64,000 nucleotides of DNA from Triops longicaudatus. Taxonomy: Eukaryota > Arthropoda > Branchiopoda > Notostraca > Triopsidae. Positions within the stretch are counted from its first letter, which is position 1, and every line of letters begins with the position of its first letter. This document shows, one piece after another, positions 13,601 through 25,938 of the stretch. A program made the position numbers and the translations under genes. The notes beneath the pieces were generated by a model that saw only the letters and a program-made list of their open reading frames with translations, made no database searches and was not told the DNA's origin. Location of the stretch: assembly GCA_022885665.1 (NCBI GenBank), contig JAGQDJ010000202.1, positions 1,674,001-1,738,000 of the forward strand. The letters are read 5' to 3'.

Positions 13601-16550
13601 CAATTCGACTATAAGTTGACCTTCAATGCCAAGCTGGAATTCCAAAGTATGCAAACTTTTCTTGATGTCATAACCAGTTTAAATACTTATAAACAGCTTT
13701 AGTACTTAGCACCTTTTTCATCAAATACTTGAAATGTCGCCCATTCTTGGTTATAGAAAACCACCAAAAGTGTTTATCTAATGTGCTTAGTTCAGCTTTT
13801 GTTGTGCATAGTTGAACGGCATAGTTCAGCATTGAATTGATAGCATAACGGTCTATAAATCTTTTAGATGCTTTTCTGTTCTAATTAGCCTCAGAAATCC
13901 CAGCTTCTTAATTCAAACGCCCTACTTTTGCTTCGTTTTTATGTAAGCTCCAATCAAGTTGGACCGGTTTAAAAGACTTTTTTAAACCCTGGCAAAAGAA
14001 AGGAGTGAACTTTCGCTTTCTCTCTCACTGTTTCAAACGTGCCCAAATTTCCTCATTAGTAAATGGTACAGCCAAAGATCTTGGAGGTATTTGTGCCGAT
14101 TGACATCACCAAATTCGATTCTTAACCTGTGTTTAGGTGTATTGCTACATAGCGTTATGATTATATTATGATTGCACTTGAAAGCTACCGCCACAGGCTT
14201 AACTTACATTACATGGCGGAAATATGCCGTCTTTCCCCACGGAGTCCATCGCACTTTCGGGGCGAGATTCATGAATCGGGGATGAGATCAACAAACGTGA
14301 TGGTGTACCTTACGGAAGAATGTCTGGAAAGAGCACTTGCACGGGTATGTCGTGCTAGTTTGCTTGTGAGAGTGGGTGTTAGGCATAGGGTCGTTTAACG
14401 GCGGCAAAAAGGCTCGAAACAGCTATACCACAAAGGTTGCTTAACGTTAGAGTCCACAATTTCCTTTCCGGGCCTTGTCTAATCAACATACCGCACTACT
14501 CGAATTGAAAAACCTTATGGTACTGGACTGGCGTTTGTATGGCTAAACCACCTTCCGTAACGGTACTTGTTTATGCCTAAAAAGATAGGTCAGGCGTAGC
14601 TTTCGAGGTTCAGGTTGGGAAAGAGCGGGGGTGGATTGAAGATTTGAGACAGAAGAGTATTATTTCAGCCATGCCTATTGCCTGTGACATGCTATTTTGC
14701 ATTCATAAGGTAGTGAATAGTAAAGTTAGTAGCTATAGGTCATGTGAAGTTAATATTAATGGCTATATTGTACAATACAAATGTATGAAAGGCTGAATAA
14801 GGAATTTCGCAATTGTGTAAATGCATTTTGTTATTAAACAATTCTACACGTAGAATTTATTAGTGGTTCTTAGAAGTAATCCTTTTTTAATAATTAGTAA
14901 TTCTCTAGAGGGAATTCTACGCAAAGCACCCGGACATTCTCTATAAAAAATACTATTAGGGTTATTGTTAAACTAATATACGCTTTTTAATTATATATAA
15001 TGCAATTTGGACATAAAAATTTGCCGCCCTCGCAAAGCCCTCGCAACTGCGTTCCAACTGCAACTTAAGTTCGGAAACATTTACGTGTTATCCAGTCGCA
15101 GTTGGAACTTTTTGACATTCCTCTCAATTTCTTGTTAGACCTTGACGGGTCATACGTTTCCGTGTAATAACGTATTTCTTGTATGTTCTCGCGTAATTCT
15201 AGTCTTTCGTAAATGGTTCAATGTTGCATATTTTCCCATATTCAAAACTTTGCATAAAGTTCTCGATAATTGACGCATTTTTAATGCATTTAAATATTTT
15301 AGATATTGGCTGTCATGAATTCAAACGAAAATTAATCAATTTCGATGAAAAAATGTAAATAGAGTAGAATCTCTTTATTTCGTACCTTCTTGACCTAGAG
15401 TAAATTTTTCGAGATACTTAAAGTTCATTATATCAGAAGCTTCTTTCTATGCATTTTCGTAACACGGCGTATAAAAGTCCGTCTATTGTGCCTCGGTTCA
15501 TTAAGGGTTCGCCACAACTTGTTTTCTGTAAAATACAAAACGTAATAAATATAAAGAAGTGAAGGAATTCAGAATTCAGAAAAAAAATGAAAACTATAAC
15601 ACAATTGCTTTTATTCTATAAAGAAAAGCTCTAGTGCAAATGTGGCGTTCGTTCGCCTTTCCTACGCTTTACTTTTTTTCTCACTACGGCTGGAATAATT
15701 CGCGTGTTTCTAATCGAATCGCTGCTGGCGACCACAAAGTTTTTGTGAATTCGCCAACTCGAATGAGCTTTAGAACGATTTGCTTCTGTCACCAGGTCGC
15801 CGTTGGCTACCGGGAAACTTTCAAATTAGCAACCGTAGTGTAGCTTTTTTCCTTCATAAACTCACACAATGCGAGCCTTATTACGTCGCAGTTGACGGTC
15901 AAGGCAAGGAGACTTAAACTACCTTTCAAGAGAAGATAACCGTGACCTTAGGATAGGGGTTTCCCCTTGGATTTATAGTTATCTAATGATTGCGGTATGC
16001 GACCTTGGGCACCTGTTGAAGTGGCTAAGGTCGAAGGCGATCACATTCTTCCTCACACCTGTTTACCTGGTTCATCTTCAATTTTGCGACCAATTGCTTT
16101 TGACCTTACGCTGTTGTGACATGGTTGTAGTCGTCCTTGAGCTCTTTTTCTCCATTAGCTGCCCACAACAACATTTAGACCCAAAACATTGTATGTATAT
16201 AATAATTACCTCCCATACCTTACGTAGCTCAACACTCTACGGTTAGTGTGTAGTAAAAATAAATAAAAAAAGAATAAAAACTTAATCGTGCATTTAGGTG
16301 TAGCTTATACTGTTTTCTCTTTTCTTTCATGCAACACATACTCAAGTCGAGTAGATCTTACCAGGCAATTTCGCTGCAGGTCTCAATTTCGGCATTTCAG
16401 CCCTGATATAAGTTTAAATGAATCCAATACAGAAAAGCCCTCATTCCTAAAGGATTAGAAAGTGGCTAAGAGGTTAGGCGAGGTTGCCGTGGTCTTGTCC
16501 AAGATTCCCATGTTTCTGAGGATGAGAAGGTGGGCGAGGGGAGGGGGTGT
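10642..16550. other. Gene-poor stretch with an exon-like island near 11.4-11.6 kb
   Basis: No recognisable gene. Around 11405-11610 there is a strong pyrimidine tract ending in CAG (about 11435), a GTACGT donor-like site (about 11453) and another CAG acceptor (about 11519), so short exons of an untranslated RNA or a large gene are possible. A T-rich run lies at 11221-11252. Elsewhere only short frames without family resemblance are present. Confidence 0.35.
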
Positions 16551-16561
16551 ATTATATAAAG
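16551..16561 (+). promoter_or_regulatory. TATA-box-like element
   Basis: A TATATAAA match sits in a locally GC-richer patch, with CAGT about 30 bp downstream that could act as an initiator. It could drive an untranslated first exon of the elongase gene about 3 kb downstream, but no transcript evidence exists here. Confidence 0.2.
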
Positions 16562-17769
16562 TCGACCTCCTTGAGTGTCCGGCTTACAGTAAGGTACGAG
16601 CCGTAGCAAGCGCAGCAAGGGCGCGAACTCAGGTGCGCTTGGACGTCGGTGAAAGCAGTGGTGTTGAGTGTTCGGAACCGTTTGCACGAGTGATAAGATA
16701 ATACTTGGAGGTAAAAAGACGTTTTTTCCTGTTTAAAGCATCCAAAGGAGAGAAACCGTATATTCGTGTCTCGGTTTGTCATTTTCTTTCGCCATTAAGC
16801 TCCTTAAAGTGAACGTGTGCATGATATTGAGATATGTTGCTATAAGATACAAAGTAGCTTCTGGTGGTCATTTTACACGGATACCGCTTAACTAGGTAAC
16901 AGTGTTCCCAATATAGACACGAAATTAGCGGGACGAAGCATTAGTGAAATTTAGAAACCGAGTCCAATATTTGTCAAATGCTAATTTCAAATATATTTGC
17001 CTTTCTTAGAAGATTATCTAGCATCTTTGCGAGACCGATTTCTTTACGTTTCGAAATTTTCATATTTAAAAGTTATTTCAAGTTAACAATCCTGGAATTT
17101 CTTATATCATTTAAATATGTATTTAAATTTCCAGATTAAAAAATAATTTAAGATAATTTTGTCTAATTAACATTTGAAATGTTTAAACTAGCTTTTTTCT
17201 TTCGATCTTCACTGTTCTTCCGAATACGGACATCACCGTTATCAGCGAAGCAAGCCAAAGGGCTCAAACTTAGATTGTTAGCCTAAAGGATTCAAAACAG
17301 CGTCCGAGGAATTCCTTTTCAGGTGTCCAGGTTCATGAAAGAAAAAAAAATTTTTCCTTTTTGGAACACTGTGCATTTACATCAAGGCAGCGAAGTCGGT
17401 GTCGGTTCTTTTCTCGAAATTTGTGACCGACCGGTTATTTCTTTCTCCGCTTTTTCTTTCGCCTGCGCGATAATATTCAGCAACCTCATTTCTTGGCCAG
17501 AGAAGTGAAAACTTTCTCCCTGGCTCCGGGTTCGTCCAGGGAATAATTGCATAGACATAAAAAGAACGAAATTTTTGAGAGGGAAAAAATGGAGATAAAA
17601 GCTTTGTATACTATGGGGCAGTGCAGTTAAGATATTGCACAAGAGGTTCTGAAATCCCGTTTTTGGAAGGGGCCTTTTCGACCAAAAACCAAGTTCGCCA
17701 CTTTACTCTAACGGCGGTCAGTCACACATAGGGAGGAGAGCTAAAAGAAGGCCAGGTTTTTGCCTCCCA

Positions 17770-17992
17770 GTGCGAGGTTACACACCTTTTGGAGTTGGAT
17801 CGGGGGATTTCTTGTACAGGACTATCTGGGGTGGGTTGGTGGCTCAGGTGGCTTCTCCAGACATTTCCAATTCAGTCGAGCTTCGACCTCAGACGATCGT
17901 GTGTGCTTGGGATGTGTGCTTAGGAGTGTACGTGGTGTCTTATCTAGCTATAGCTCTTAGTTCTCTGAAAGCTCTCTTTTCTGGGTACTTCG
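17770..17992 (+). other. Exon-like segment, possibly a 5' exon of ELOVL
   Basis: A segment preceded by a pyrimidine-rich CAG acceptor (ending 17770) and followed by a consensus donor, TTCG|GTAAGT, at about 17992. One frame stays open throughout but resembles no family I know. Its position, 1.8 kb upstream of the ELOVL start codon on the same strand, would suit an untranslated exon of that gene. Confidence 0.25.
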
Positions 17993-19767
17993 GTAAGTTA
18001 ATTATAATCATTTTTTAAAAATTAAGCCTCAATACATTTTCGTTGCGTTTTTTTATTTTTCGTAATTATATTAACCTTCTGCATTTCACCAACTTCATGA
18101 TTTTAGATTTTTTTCTCTTGACTTTAGCATTCGGAAATTCGTTGTAAATCGGTGTTATGGCAAAGAATTTTTCTAAAAATTCCATATCTGAAATTTTGAC
18201 TTTTACCGCTCCATTGTCTGTATATTTTTGGAAATGAAACTTATTTTTTTTTTTAAATATCATGTATATTTTTACATTTAAATGTGGGTAAATGACTCAG
18301 TTATCGAAAAAATTGTATGAGTAATAAAAGCTTTGTATGTGTATGGCTTATCGAAAAACTTGTATCGTTGGGTTTTACCGACGTTAATTAGTGCTCGCAA
18401 GAAAATTGCCGAGGAGAGAAGCATAGAACCGTCATACTTTACTTGTTTGTTCCGTTTCTTATCTAAATTCTCGAGAGTTTTATTAGCGGATTAAGCTAGT
18501 CACACATATTTTAATGTTTTTTTTTTACATAAAAACGTTATAAAAACGCCCGAGGTGCCAGACGAAAAAACTTGGTTCGATTGACACAATTATTTCAGCT
18601 CTTTCGTTACACTAGTCTTGTTAGTTTTTATTAAACTAGTTGAAAGGGAACGCAGTTCCCATTTCAGGTTTTCCAATCCGGTATAGTATTTCGTTTTACG
18701 CAAAAGACACAAAAACTTCATTATGAAGTTTGACGTATGAGAGCTGCAAGATAAGTTTATCAGAAAAAAGTGAAAATTAAGAGTTTTAAAAAGCGTTGTC
18801 AACTGGTGTTCTTAGCTGATCTTTGCCGCGCAAGTAACGGGTCTTTGTCCATTTTTTTTCTTCTGGACCTGCAAGTTCATAACGATATGAATATTCAAAA
18901 GTGTAATCGTGAATCAGCAGAAAGTTTCCTTATAAAGGCGCGAGATCTTTTGTGACGATGGAGCTTCTTCGGACACGTTATGCCAAAGCTCCCGAGCTTC
19001 CCAACCAGTTGCCTGTGGGGTTGAAACATTCCGGATAAAGGGGGCGTAATTCGAGTGAAGAAACTAGTTGGTGTGTATCAGGTCACTTAAGGTCAGGGAA
19101 AGGTTGTATGCAGCTAGGTGTGCAGTATTTTAGGCGAGCGGTCGGAGAAAAGAATTCGGGTTTCCTTATGGGTTTGTCTGGGTTACACAGAGCTCCCGGG
19201 GTTAATCCAAAACAGGCTTCTCCTTGTGGCCCCGAAGAAGAATCCCGTTATAAAGGAGCAGCGCAGGTTGATTACCACAGGTGCTCTGGCCACTTACCTT
19301 TTCGCAAAGGTAGCTCCTCTGGAAAGAGAAAGCTCGGACATGATAGGATCCTCTCGCAATTAACGAAATTGCGGTACTAACAGAAAATGACAGCGTGTAA
19401 GCCAGACCAATTATTTCGGGAAGCCTGGACCCAAGATCTATAAATATCTTATATAATATTTGGGAGATTATGAAATCGTGGTTATCTGCGTAATTAATTG
19501 ATTACGGATGTTCTGGAGATGACAACCCACACGCGTAAAGGAAACCGAGCAAGATGCTTTGCTGGTTTAAAGAGAGGAAAAATGTGACGTAGTGACATGC
19601 AATAATCCATCTTAACGCCAAGTTCACCATGCATTGTTTTGTCTCTTTTGTCTTTAGCACTTGTGCCCAAGCGGAAGACCACCCGGTTTGCCACATACTT
19701 AACGGACGGAACGCAATCATTCCCTTTATTTCTGCCGAGTTACTGCGAATAATTGCATAAACTAGCC
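17993..19767. other. Region upstream of ELOVL
   Basis: No supported coding exon. Short overlapping frames at 19108-19380 have no family resemblance. A short inverted repeat, CGCAATT/AATTGCG, lies at 19355-19373. The region probably holds a 5' intron or promoter of the elongase gene. Confidence 0.35.
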
Positions 19768-22700
19768 ATGGCTACGTTGATTTCACAAGTTATCGATGGT
19801 TACAATAAACTGTGGGACGTCAGAGGTAAACTACTGTCATAATACTGAATGTTCGCTTACTCGTGAAAACCGGATTTAACATATTTTTTTTTTTTAGATC
19901 GTCGTGTCGACGGATGGCTCTTCATGAGTTCGCCATTACCAACGTTGCTCATCTGCCTTAGCTACGTATATATTGTCAAGGTGCTCGGACCCAAGCTCAT
20001 GGCCAACAGGAAACCTTTCGAATTGCGAAATGTGCTGATTGTGTACAATTTTATTCAAGTCATCTTCAGCTGTTGGCTCTTTTATGAGGTAAAATTGCGG
20101 GTCTTTTCTATAAGCAAAGGGGTTGTAATATACAATATAATTAAACACTTTACAGTTATTTGTCTGTTACATATGGTTGTCTTTTATCTACGAATAGGAG
20201 TCTTTCTTTTATTACCATTACGATTAATCCACAAATTTTAGCATCTAACTTAACAATTTACCTTGATCTCATTGCACTTATTTAAGCGAATCGATGTTTG
20301 TAATTATGGGAATAACTGTACAATTTGTAGCCGAAATTCCATATGGGCTTCTAGACTTCCGCATGCTTGGCCTTAAAATTTTCGTGTCACCTAGGCTATT
20401 TGGTCTCATCAGTAGTTAAAAAAAAACTTATGAAGTTTATGGGTGTCATTACAGTTGGGAGGGCTCAGCATTTTTTAAACCAATACTGTAGTTTTATGTT
20501 GTTACAAATTTATTGTAACATTTATCAGCTTCTTGGAATTCTTTATTGTCACTTACGGAGTACGTGAAATACTTATAATGCCACTGACTAATCTGTTCGC
20601 TTGGGGGCTTAGGGGACAAAAGAAGTGGCATTGATTTTGACCAAGAACGGGTTTAGTTTACCGAGGGTAAAACAAGCAAACATCTCACCTTACCCCACCT
20701 GCTCTTAGTCCTTACCTGAACCAACTTATTCATCTACGACTTTCTGCTGCTTTGCTCCTAACATTAAAACCCATGGCGCTCTTTATCCCCACCGCAACTT
20801 TAATCCCAAACTTTCCTCAATGAAACACAGAAGAAAGCTTACGTAATGCATCGACTTTTTCTTGTTAGAAATCGTATGTTTTGTCTTGAACAAGTTCGTG
20901 TGTCTGTTTTAAGCTCGTTTGTTTAGTCCGTCCAGCAATTGTCTGTTCGTTCGTTTTAGCAATCGTTGTGCGTACATTGTGTTGTCTTGAGACAATATGT
21001 GTATGTTAAATGAAAAACTTTATAGTGCCTGATGGGCGGATGGCTCTTCCACTACAATTATATGTGCCAACCTGTTGACTATTCTGACGATCCAATTGCC
21101 ATCCGGGTGAGTGATGGGACAGATACCTTTCGCGCTCCTTTTCACATTCTAGAAAAATTCTCCAAAACTTTTCTGCGTCTTGTCTTTTAATTCGTCTCAC
21201 GTGGAAACAAAAAAAAAAGAGAAAAACGAATGGCCAACGCGGTTGACAGCAGCTTCTGGACACCAAGTGGTACGGAATTCATGACTTCGTGGCTTTACTA
21301 ATCAACAGGTTTGGACTACGGGCGGTGGTTCTTCTAGCCTCTTTTGTTTATATTTTCACTTCTTTTTGTGTATGATCATTATGGGTTAAATGTAGCCGGA
21401 CATGTGCGGAAAACCAACATCGTAGCAAACCCTGGCAAATTTCCCCACCCAAGGTTGGACATCCTATGTATGTGTGGCAAAATATTGGCACATCTGACAC
21501 AATCGAGAAGGATCTGTGAATTTTTTTCGCTTTAAGCTACAGAGCGATTACACATTTTAGTCCGCTTTACAGATGTAGTTTTACGCAAAAGGGAATAATT
21601 TATCTGTTAAAAGTTTTTGCCCGACGATTTAGTTTCTTATTGGGGTTTCTGTGTATTTTTTTTCCGTTTTTACCCAAAGCTTGTACTTTTATCGTTCTAG
21701 TATGGTAGAGGTGGATGGTTCCACGGCTATAGCTTTGTATGTCAGCCTGTCGATTATTCACTTGACGACATGGCAGTCAGGGTGAGTTTGCCTTAACAAA
21801 AATAGTCTTCCTTTCCGGCTAGGGATTTTTATTTTATCATTTTTCGCGTCGCAAGTGTTTAAAAAAGAAAGGCATCCATATTGCCATCCACACACGTACA
21901 CACATGTCTTGAAACCTTTCTGGTCACAAGGAACAAAGAGACAGAACTCCGTAGCTCCGCATTGCGCTTTCCCCCTCTATTGACACGCAGTTTCGATCTT
22001 CGACGCTTCGCTTTCTCTGCACGTGCTGGTTTGCATGTTGTGTTATTCTCCTTTCCCATGCAAAATCCTTGAGGTTTCGATTGCATCATTAACCATTAAT
22101 ACCTAACAACCTATACATGCTAAAAAGAATTTGAACTTAAGAAAATTAGGAACCAAAAATAGCATTAATGGATCCATAAATAACCAATATCTCCCTTTAA
22201 TTGTCGTTAATTTAAACCAAATAGATTACGGTTTTGTTACATTTTCCCTAGTGGTTGTTTGACAGTTTTGGAGTTTGGCGGCTTTTGGCAAATGGTTTTG
22301 TAGTGTGGGTGTTTTCGGTTCTTTTTTCACAGTTGGCCATGTCAGGGTGGTTTAACGGCTATAGTTACCGCTGTCAACCCGTTGATTATTCTAATAGTCC
22401 GTTGGCAGTACGGGTGAGTCTGAACGTGTCTTCAAAATCAAGACAAACGTTTTTCTCTGTCTTGACGTGATTTTTCTTCATTTCGATTTTTTTTTCTTTT
22501 TAAAAAAGAAAAATACCGAAAGTAAATTCCTTTTTATCAACCTTTAAGCAATTAGACAAAAATCCACTTCAGCGTTTTTCTTGTAAATTGCCTATCTCCT
22601 TGTGACCTTCGACGCGATCGCATTCTTTCTTTTTTACACTTGCACTTTTCCTCAAAGAAGTTCTTCCTATTTTCTATCCAGAAACGCTTTTTTCTCTTTC

Positions 22701-23925
22701 TCTTTTCTGTCTTTCAGAATGCTAATCGTTGTTTTGTTAGATGGTCTACGCTTGCTGGTGGTATTACTTCTCCAAGTTTACCGAGTTTTTCGACACGGTA
22801 AGTTTTGTAGCAAACTAACGAAAAATCGAAATTTCATGGAAAGTACTCACCGAGAATTCTTTTGTAGTTTTTCTTCGTCATGCGTAAGAAAGAGGAACAG
22901 GTCTCCTTGTTGCACGTCGTTCATCATGGCATCATGCCCATGAGTGTCTGGTTCGGTGTTCGCTTTACCCCAGGTACATATTATTATTATTTTTAGGGAA
23001 AAAAATGCATCTTTTTTTTAAGACATTTGAGTACTATATAATTATCTTTTTGTATTGCAGGTGGTCACAGTACTTTCTTTGGTTTGCTCAACACGTTCGT
23101 GCATATTGTTATGTACTTCTACTATATGGTTTCCGCCATGGGTCCTCAATACCAGAAGTACATCTGGTGGAAGAAGTACTTGACCACATTCCAAATGGTG
23201 CAATTCGTCCTCATCTGCTTGCATGCCTTCCAACTCCTCTTCATCGAATGCAACTACCCCAAGGCCTTTGTCTGGTGGATCGGATGCCATGGCGTGCTCT
23301 TCTTTGCTCTCTTCTCTGACTTTTACAGAAAGTCCTACATCGCCAAGCAAAAGAAACGAAGGGTAATATCTCGTTACTTTTATATTTCTTTGCAAAAGAT
23401 ATACTGCTTCAAGTCTCGTAACCAAGCATAAGTTTATTAGGTAGCAGTCAAGATTTCTGCCTTGTAATTAGGCAACTAAGCTTTCATTTTAGTAAGAGCT
23501 CTAGATTAACAAGTTCCTAACGCTGTAATAACAGATAATCTACTTATATACGAAGGTAACTAGTTCGACGTGAAATAATGAGTATTTACGACGAGAAACA
23601 AAGCCGAGTGTACGTTTTCCTAAATAATTGCATGAATGATGGAATTTTTTGAGCTGCTAAGCGAGTTTCGACCACTCTTATTTTTTTTCACATTTTGGAA
23701 TTTGTTACTTAAAATTCTGTTCAATTTTTCATTTAGGAGGCTAAAGCAGCGTTGGCCAATGGTAAAGCTAACGGATACACCAATGGTCATGCCAACGGAC
23801 ACAGCAACGGTTACAGCAATGGTTGCTCCAACGGCCACTCAAATGGTTACAGCAATGGCAAGGCGCACGAAAATGGTATCTCGAATGGACACACCAATGG
23901 GACCATCCACTCTAAAGACGATTAG
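19768..23925 (+). CDS. ELOVL: Very-long-chain fatty-acid elongase (ELOVL1/4/7-like), three alternative exons
   Basis: A 3-keto-acyl-CoA synthase of the ER membrane that condenses malonyl-CoA with acyl-CoA, the first step of very-long-chain fatty-acid elongation. Exons: 19768-19825, 19898-20088, one of three 81-bp alternatives (21026-21106, 21701-21781, 22333-22413), 22741-22797, 22868-22973, 23061-23362 and 23737-23925. With any single alternative the frame is 327 residues, a normal ELOVL length. The histidine box HVVHH is at about residues 145-149. Other family signatures are CQPVDYS in the alternative exon, FFDTVFFV, and MYFYY after the box. Several hydrophobic segments are evident. The tail (266-327) is an unusual Asn-Gly repeat instead of a plain dilysine ER signal. 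Family identity is secure; the subfamily is inferred from the box region. Confidence 0.95.
21026..21106 (+). CDS. ELOVL: ELOVL alternative exon A
   Basis: 81 bp, phase 0 at both ends, encoding 27 residues that start CLMGGWLFHYN and contain CQPVDYS. AG acceptor before it and GTGAGT donor after it. Its acceptor lacks a good pyrimidine tract, unlike copies B and C. Confidence 0.9.
21701..21781 (+). CDS. ELOVL: ELOVL alternative exon B
   Basis: 81 bp, phase 0 at both ends, encoding 27 residues that start YGRGGWFHGYS and contain CQPVDYS. CTAG acceptor and GTGAGT donor. It aligns without gaps to copies A and C. Confidence 0.9.
22333..22413 (+). CDS. ELOVL: ELOVL alternative exon C
   Basis: 81 bp, phase 0 at both ends, encoding 27 residues that start LAMSGWFNGYS and contain CQPVDYS. 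CACAG acceptor and GTGAGT donor. It aligns without gaps to copies A and B. Confidence 0.9.
23743..23910 (+). repeat. Coding minisatellite for Asn-Gly repeats in the ELOVL tail
   Basis: A degenerate repeat, usually 12 bp, encoding units of the form x-N-G-y (for example YTNGHANGHSNG). It gives at least ten Asn-Gly dipeptides in the last 60 residues of the elongase. Confidence 0.85.
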
Positions 23926-25116
23926 AGCAAACTACCTGTACACATGCAGAAATCTATTCTAGCAAACTTACGGGCATCTTTATAAGGACGTTCCTTTGTT
24001 TGTTAGCTTCTGTAAAACCTCATCATTTGTTGGGATATTCTCTCTTGACACCTCGTTTTTCTTTTTTTTTTTTCTCCCATGCTAAAACAAACCTGTTCAA
24101 ATTTCTAATTTTGTTGACCCGCCACTATCTTTATCCTTTTCGAAAACCACACATCCCGCTCCGTTTTTTTTTTACATCTTGTGTTGTTGATGTATATACA
24201 GACCCCAAAGTATAATGGTGAGCGTTAGGATGTCTAGCTCCATTGCTGATGCAATGGAATTTATTTTCATGCAAAATAATTTGTATGGAGGAAGTTTACT
24301 TTTTCGTGTGTTCGAGCCCTCTTGTACTGTACCAGGTTGCAAGGGGGCTTGGTTTCATTTGCCTGAATGGTTACCATTGCGAGTGCGTGACATATTTTGC
24401 AGAACGAAGGTTACGTGTGTGAAATTCTGTTAATAGATACATAGTTGCCTTAGCACTGCATTACAAGACACCATGTATGCTAAATCCAAACAAAACCTGA
24501 CTGCACATTTCTTGCCCGTCCAAAGTATTTGCACCCTTAATTTTTCAAAGCTTTCTCGAAGTCTTGCAGGGAACAAAGCATGAACACTTTTTGCATGCAC
24601 GCGCTAGCATGATTTTGCTATTGGTTTCCCTAGTAGTGAAATCTTATTTTCAGTCAAGACAAGTTCAGGAAGCATCGATTGGCTGTCGTAGTCATTCTTT
24701 GAGCTCAAGTTTTACGTTTGCAACCGCATGCATAAATGCCTTTGATGATCCTTCGTGGTTTGGAGAAGTATCGCGTACTGTACGAGAAAGTGTGACGGCT
24801 GTTGTGATGTGTTGTCCCTAATGCGTACGTAGCTGTATCTTATAAAAAAAAAATGCAGTACACGATGTTGTGGCCTTAGTTGTTCAAATATCGGCTATCG
24901 TTGTTCAACAAGACACGATGTGGAATATTCACTACTATAACGCTGAGAGACCAGTTTATGTTCTTTTTAATATGTATAATCAGATACTTACTAAAATCGA
25001 CACTTTACAAGACTATCGTTATGAGCATTGTATTTTTATTTTATTTTTTTTATTATTATATTTTTTTTACTTAGGAAATAATAAAGGTTATTAGCCAACC
25101 AGGTACTCGTGTCGGC

Positions 25117-25134
25117 AATTTCGCTCGCGAAATT
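25117..25134. repeat. Perfect palindrome AATTTCGC-TC-GCGAAATT
   Basis: Eight-base arms separated by two bases. The half-site GGCAATTTCGC also occurs near 9674 and 16362, and a related inverted repeat lies at 19355-19373. Confidence 0.7.
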
Positions 25135-25185
25135 TTGCGGCAATTAATTAATTATGATTTTTGTACGGAACACATACATGGGGTC

Positions 25186-25229
25186 AACGGTCATAAATAC
25201 AACGGTCATAAATACAATGGTCGAAATAC
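25186..25229. repeat. 15-bp tandem repeat, three copies
   Basis: Two identical AACGGTCATAAATAC units followed by one diverged 14-bp unit. Confidence 0.85.
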
Positions 25230-25938
25230 AATGGATTGAGAGAATAGTAAATATTTACGATAGAGTAGAAGAATTATGGGCCCGCAATTTTGGCGATTAT
25301 GACATGGGTAAACCACAGTAATCCAAAACCCTTTTACAATCGGCATTGTTATGGTATTACGGTCTGCTTTCAAAAATGCTCATTAAAATTTAGCTTGCGT
25401 AACATGGCAAGCAATTCTTAGAACTCGACCGACACCATAAAAAGGCTAAAATAAGTGTATCGCAAAGGTTGCATTCTGAACGAAGGTTCATAAAGAGTTG
25501 CCTGAACAGTAAAAGATCGCAAAATAGTTTTTCTACTGTTCATGATAACTCTTGATATAGACTCGATACAGAGAACACTTCTCTCGAAATTTATCAGCTC
25601 CTTCCAGGTTCTCTCAATTGCTTTCAGCTTAATTGTGAAGCAAACTTCAATTTACATTTTGTTTTAGGTAAGGCCAAGTAAGAATATGTAACATTCGTTC
25701 TATAAAAATATGAAAAAGTTAAAAGTTAATCTTCTTCTGTAATCGTATGCTGTACAGTATTCCGTTCCTAGCACGCTATCTTATTACGATTGAATTTCGC
25801 GCGCATCTGACACGGTAACTAGCATGCATCATGTTGCCATTCACAGTTCGATTTCAAAGCCTTTTGTTTACTTCCTGCCCCTCGAAGACCAAAGCTTGTG
25901 GAAAATAAACGATTACATATTTTATTTTTTTCGTGAAA

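Larger units (their letters stand above)
23926..25938. other. ELOVL 3' flank and intergenic DNA
   Basis: No further gene is supported. AATAAA occurs at 25079-25084 and could end a long ELOVL 3' UTR, but nearer signals are unclear. The stretch also holds a palindrome (25117-25134) and a 15-bp tandem repeat (25186-25229). Confidence 0.4.

Noticed and set aside
19108..19380. Overlapping plus-strand frames of 81-90 codons
   Set aside because: Two frames open by chance; neither has a family match or splice link to ELOVL.
23042..23425. Minus-strand 127-codon frame
   Set aside because: Antisense shadow of the sixth ELOVL exon.
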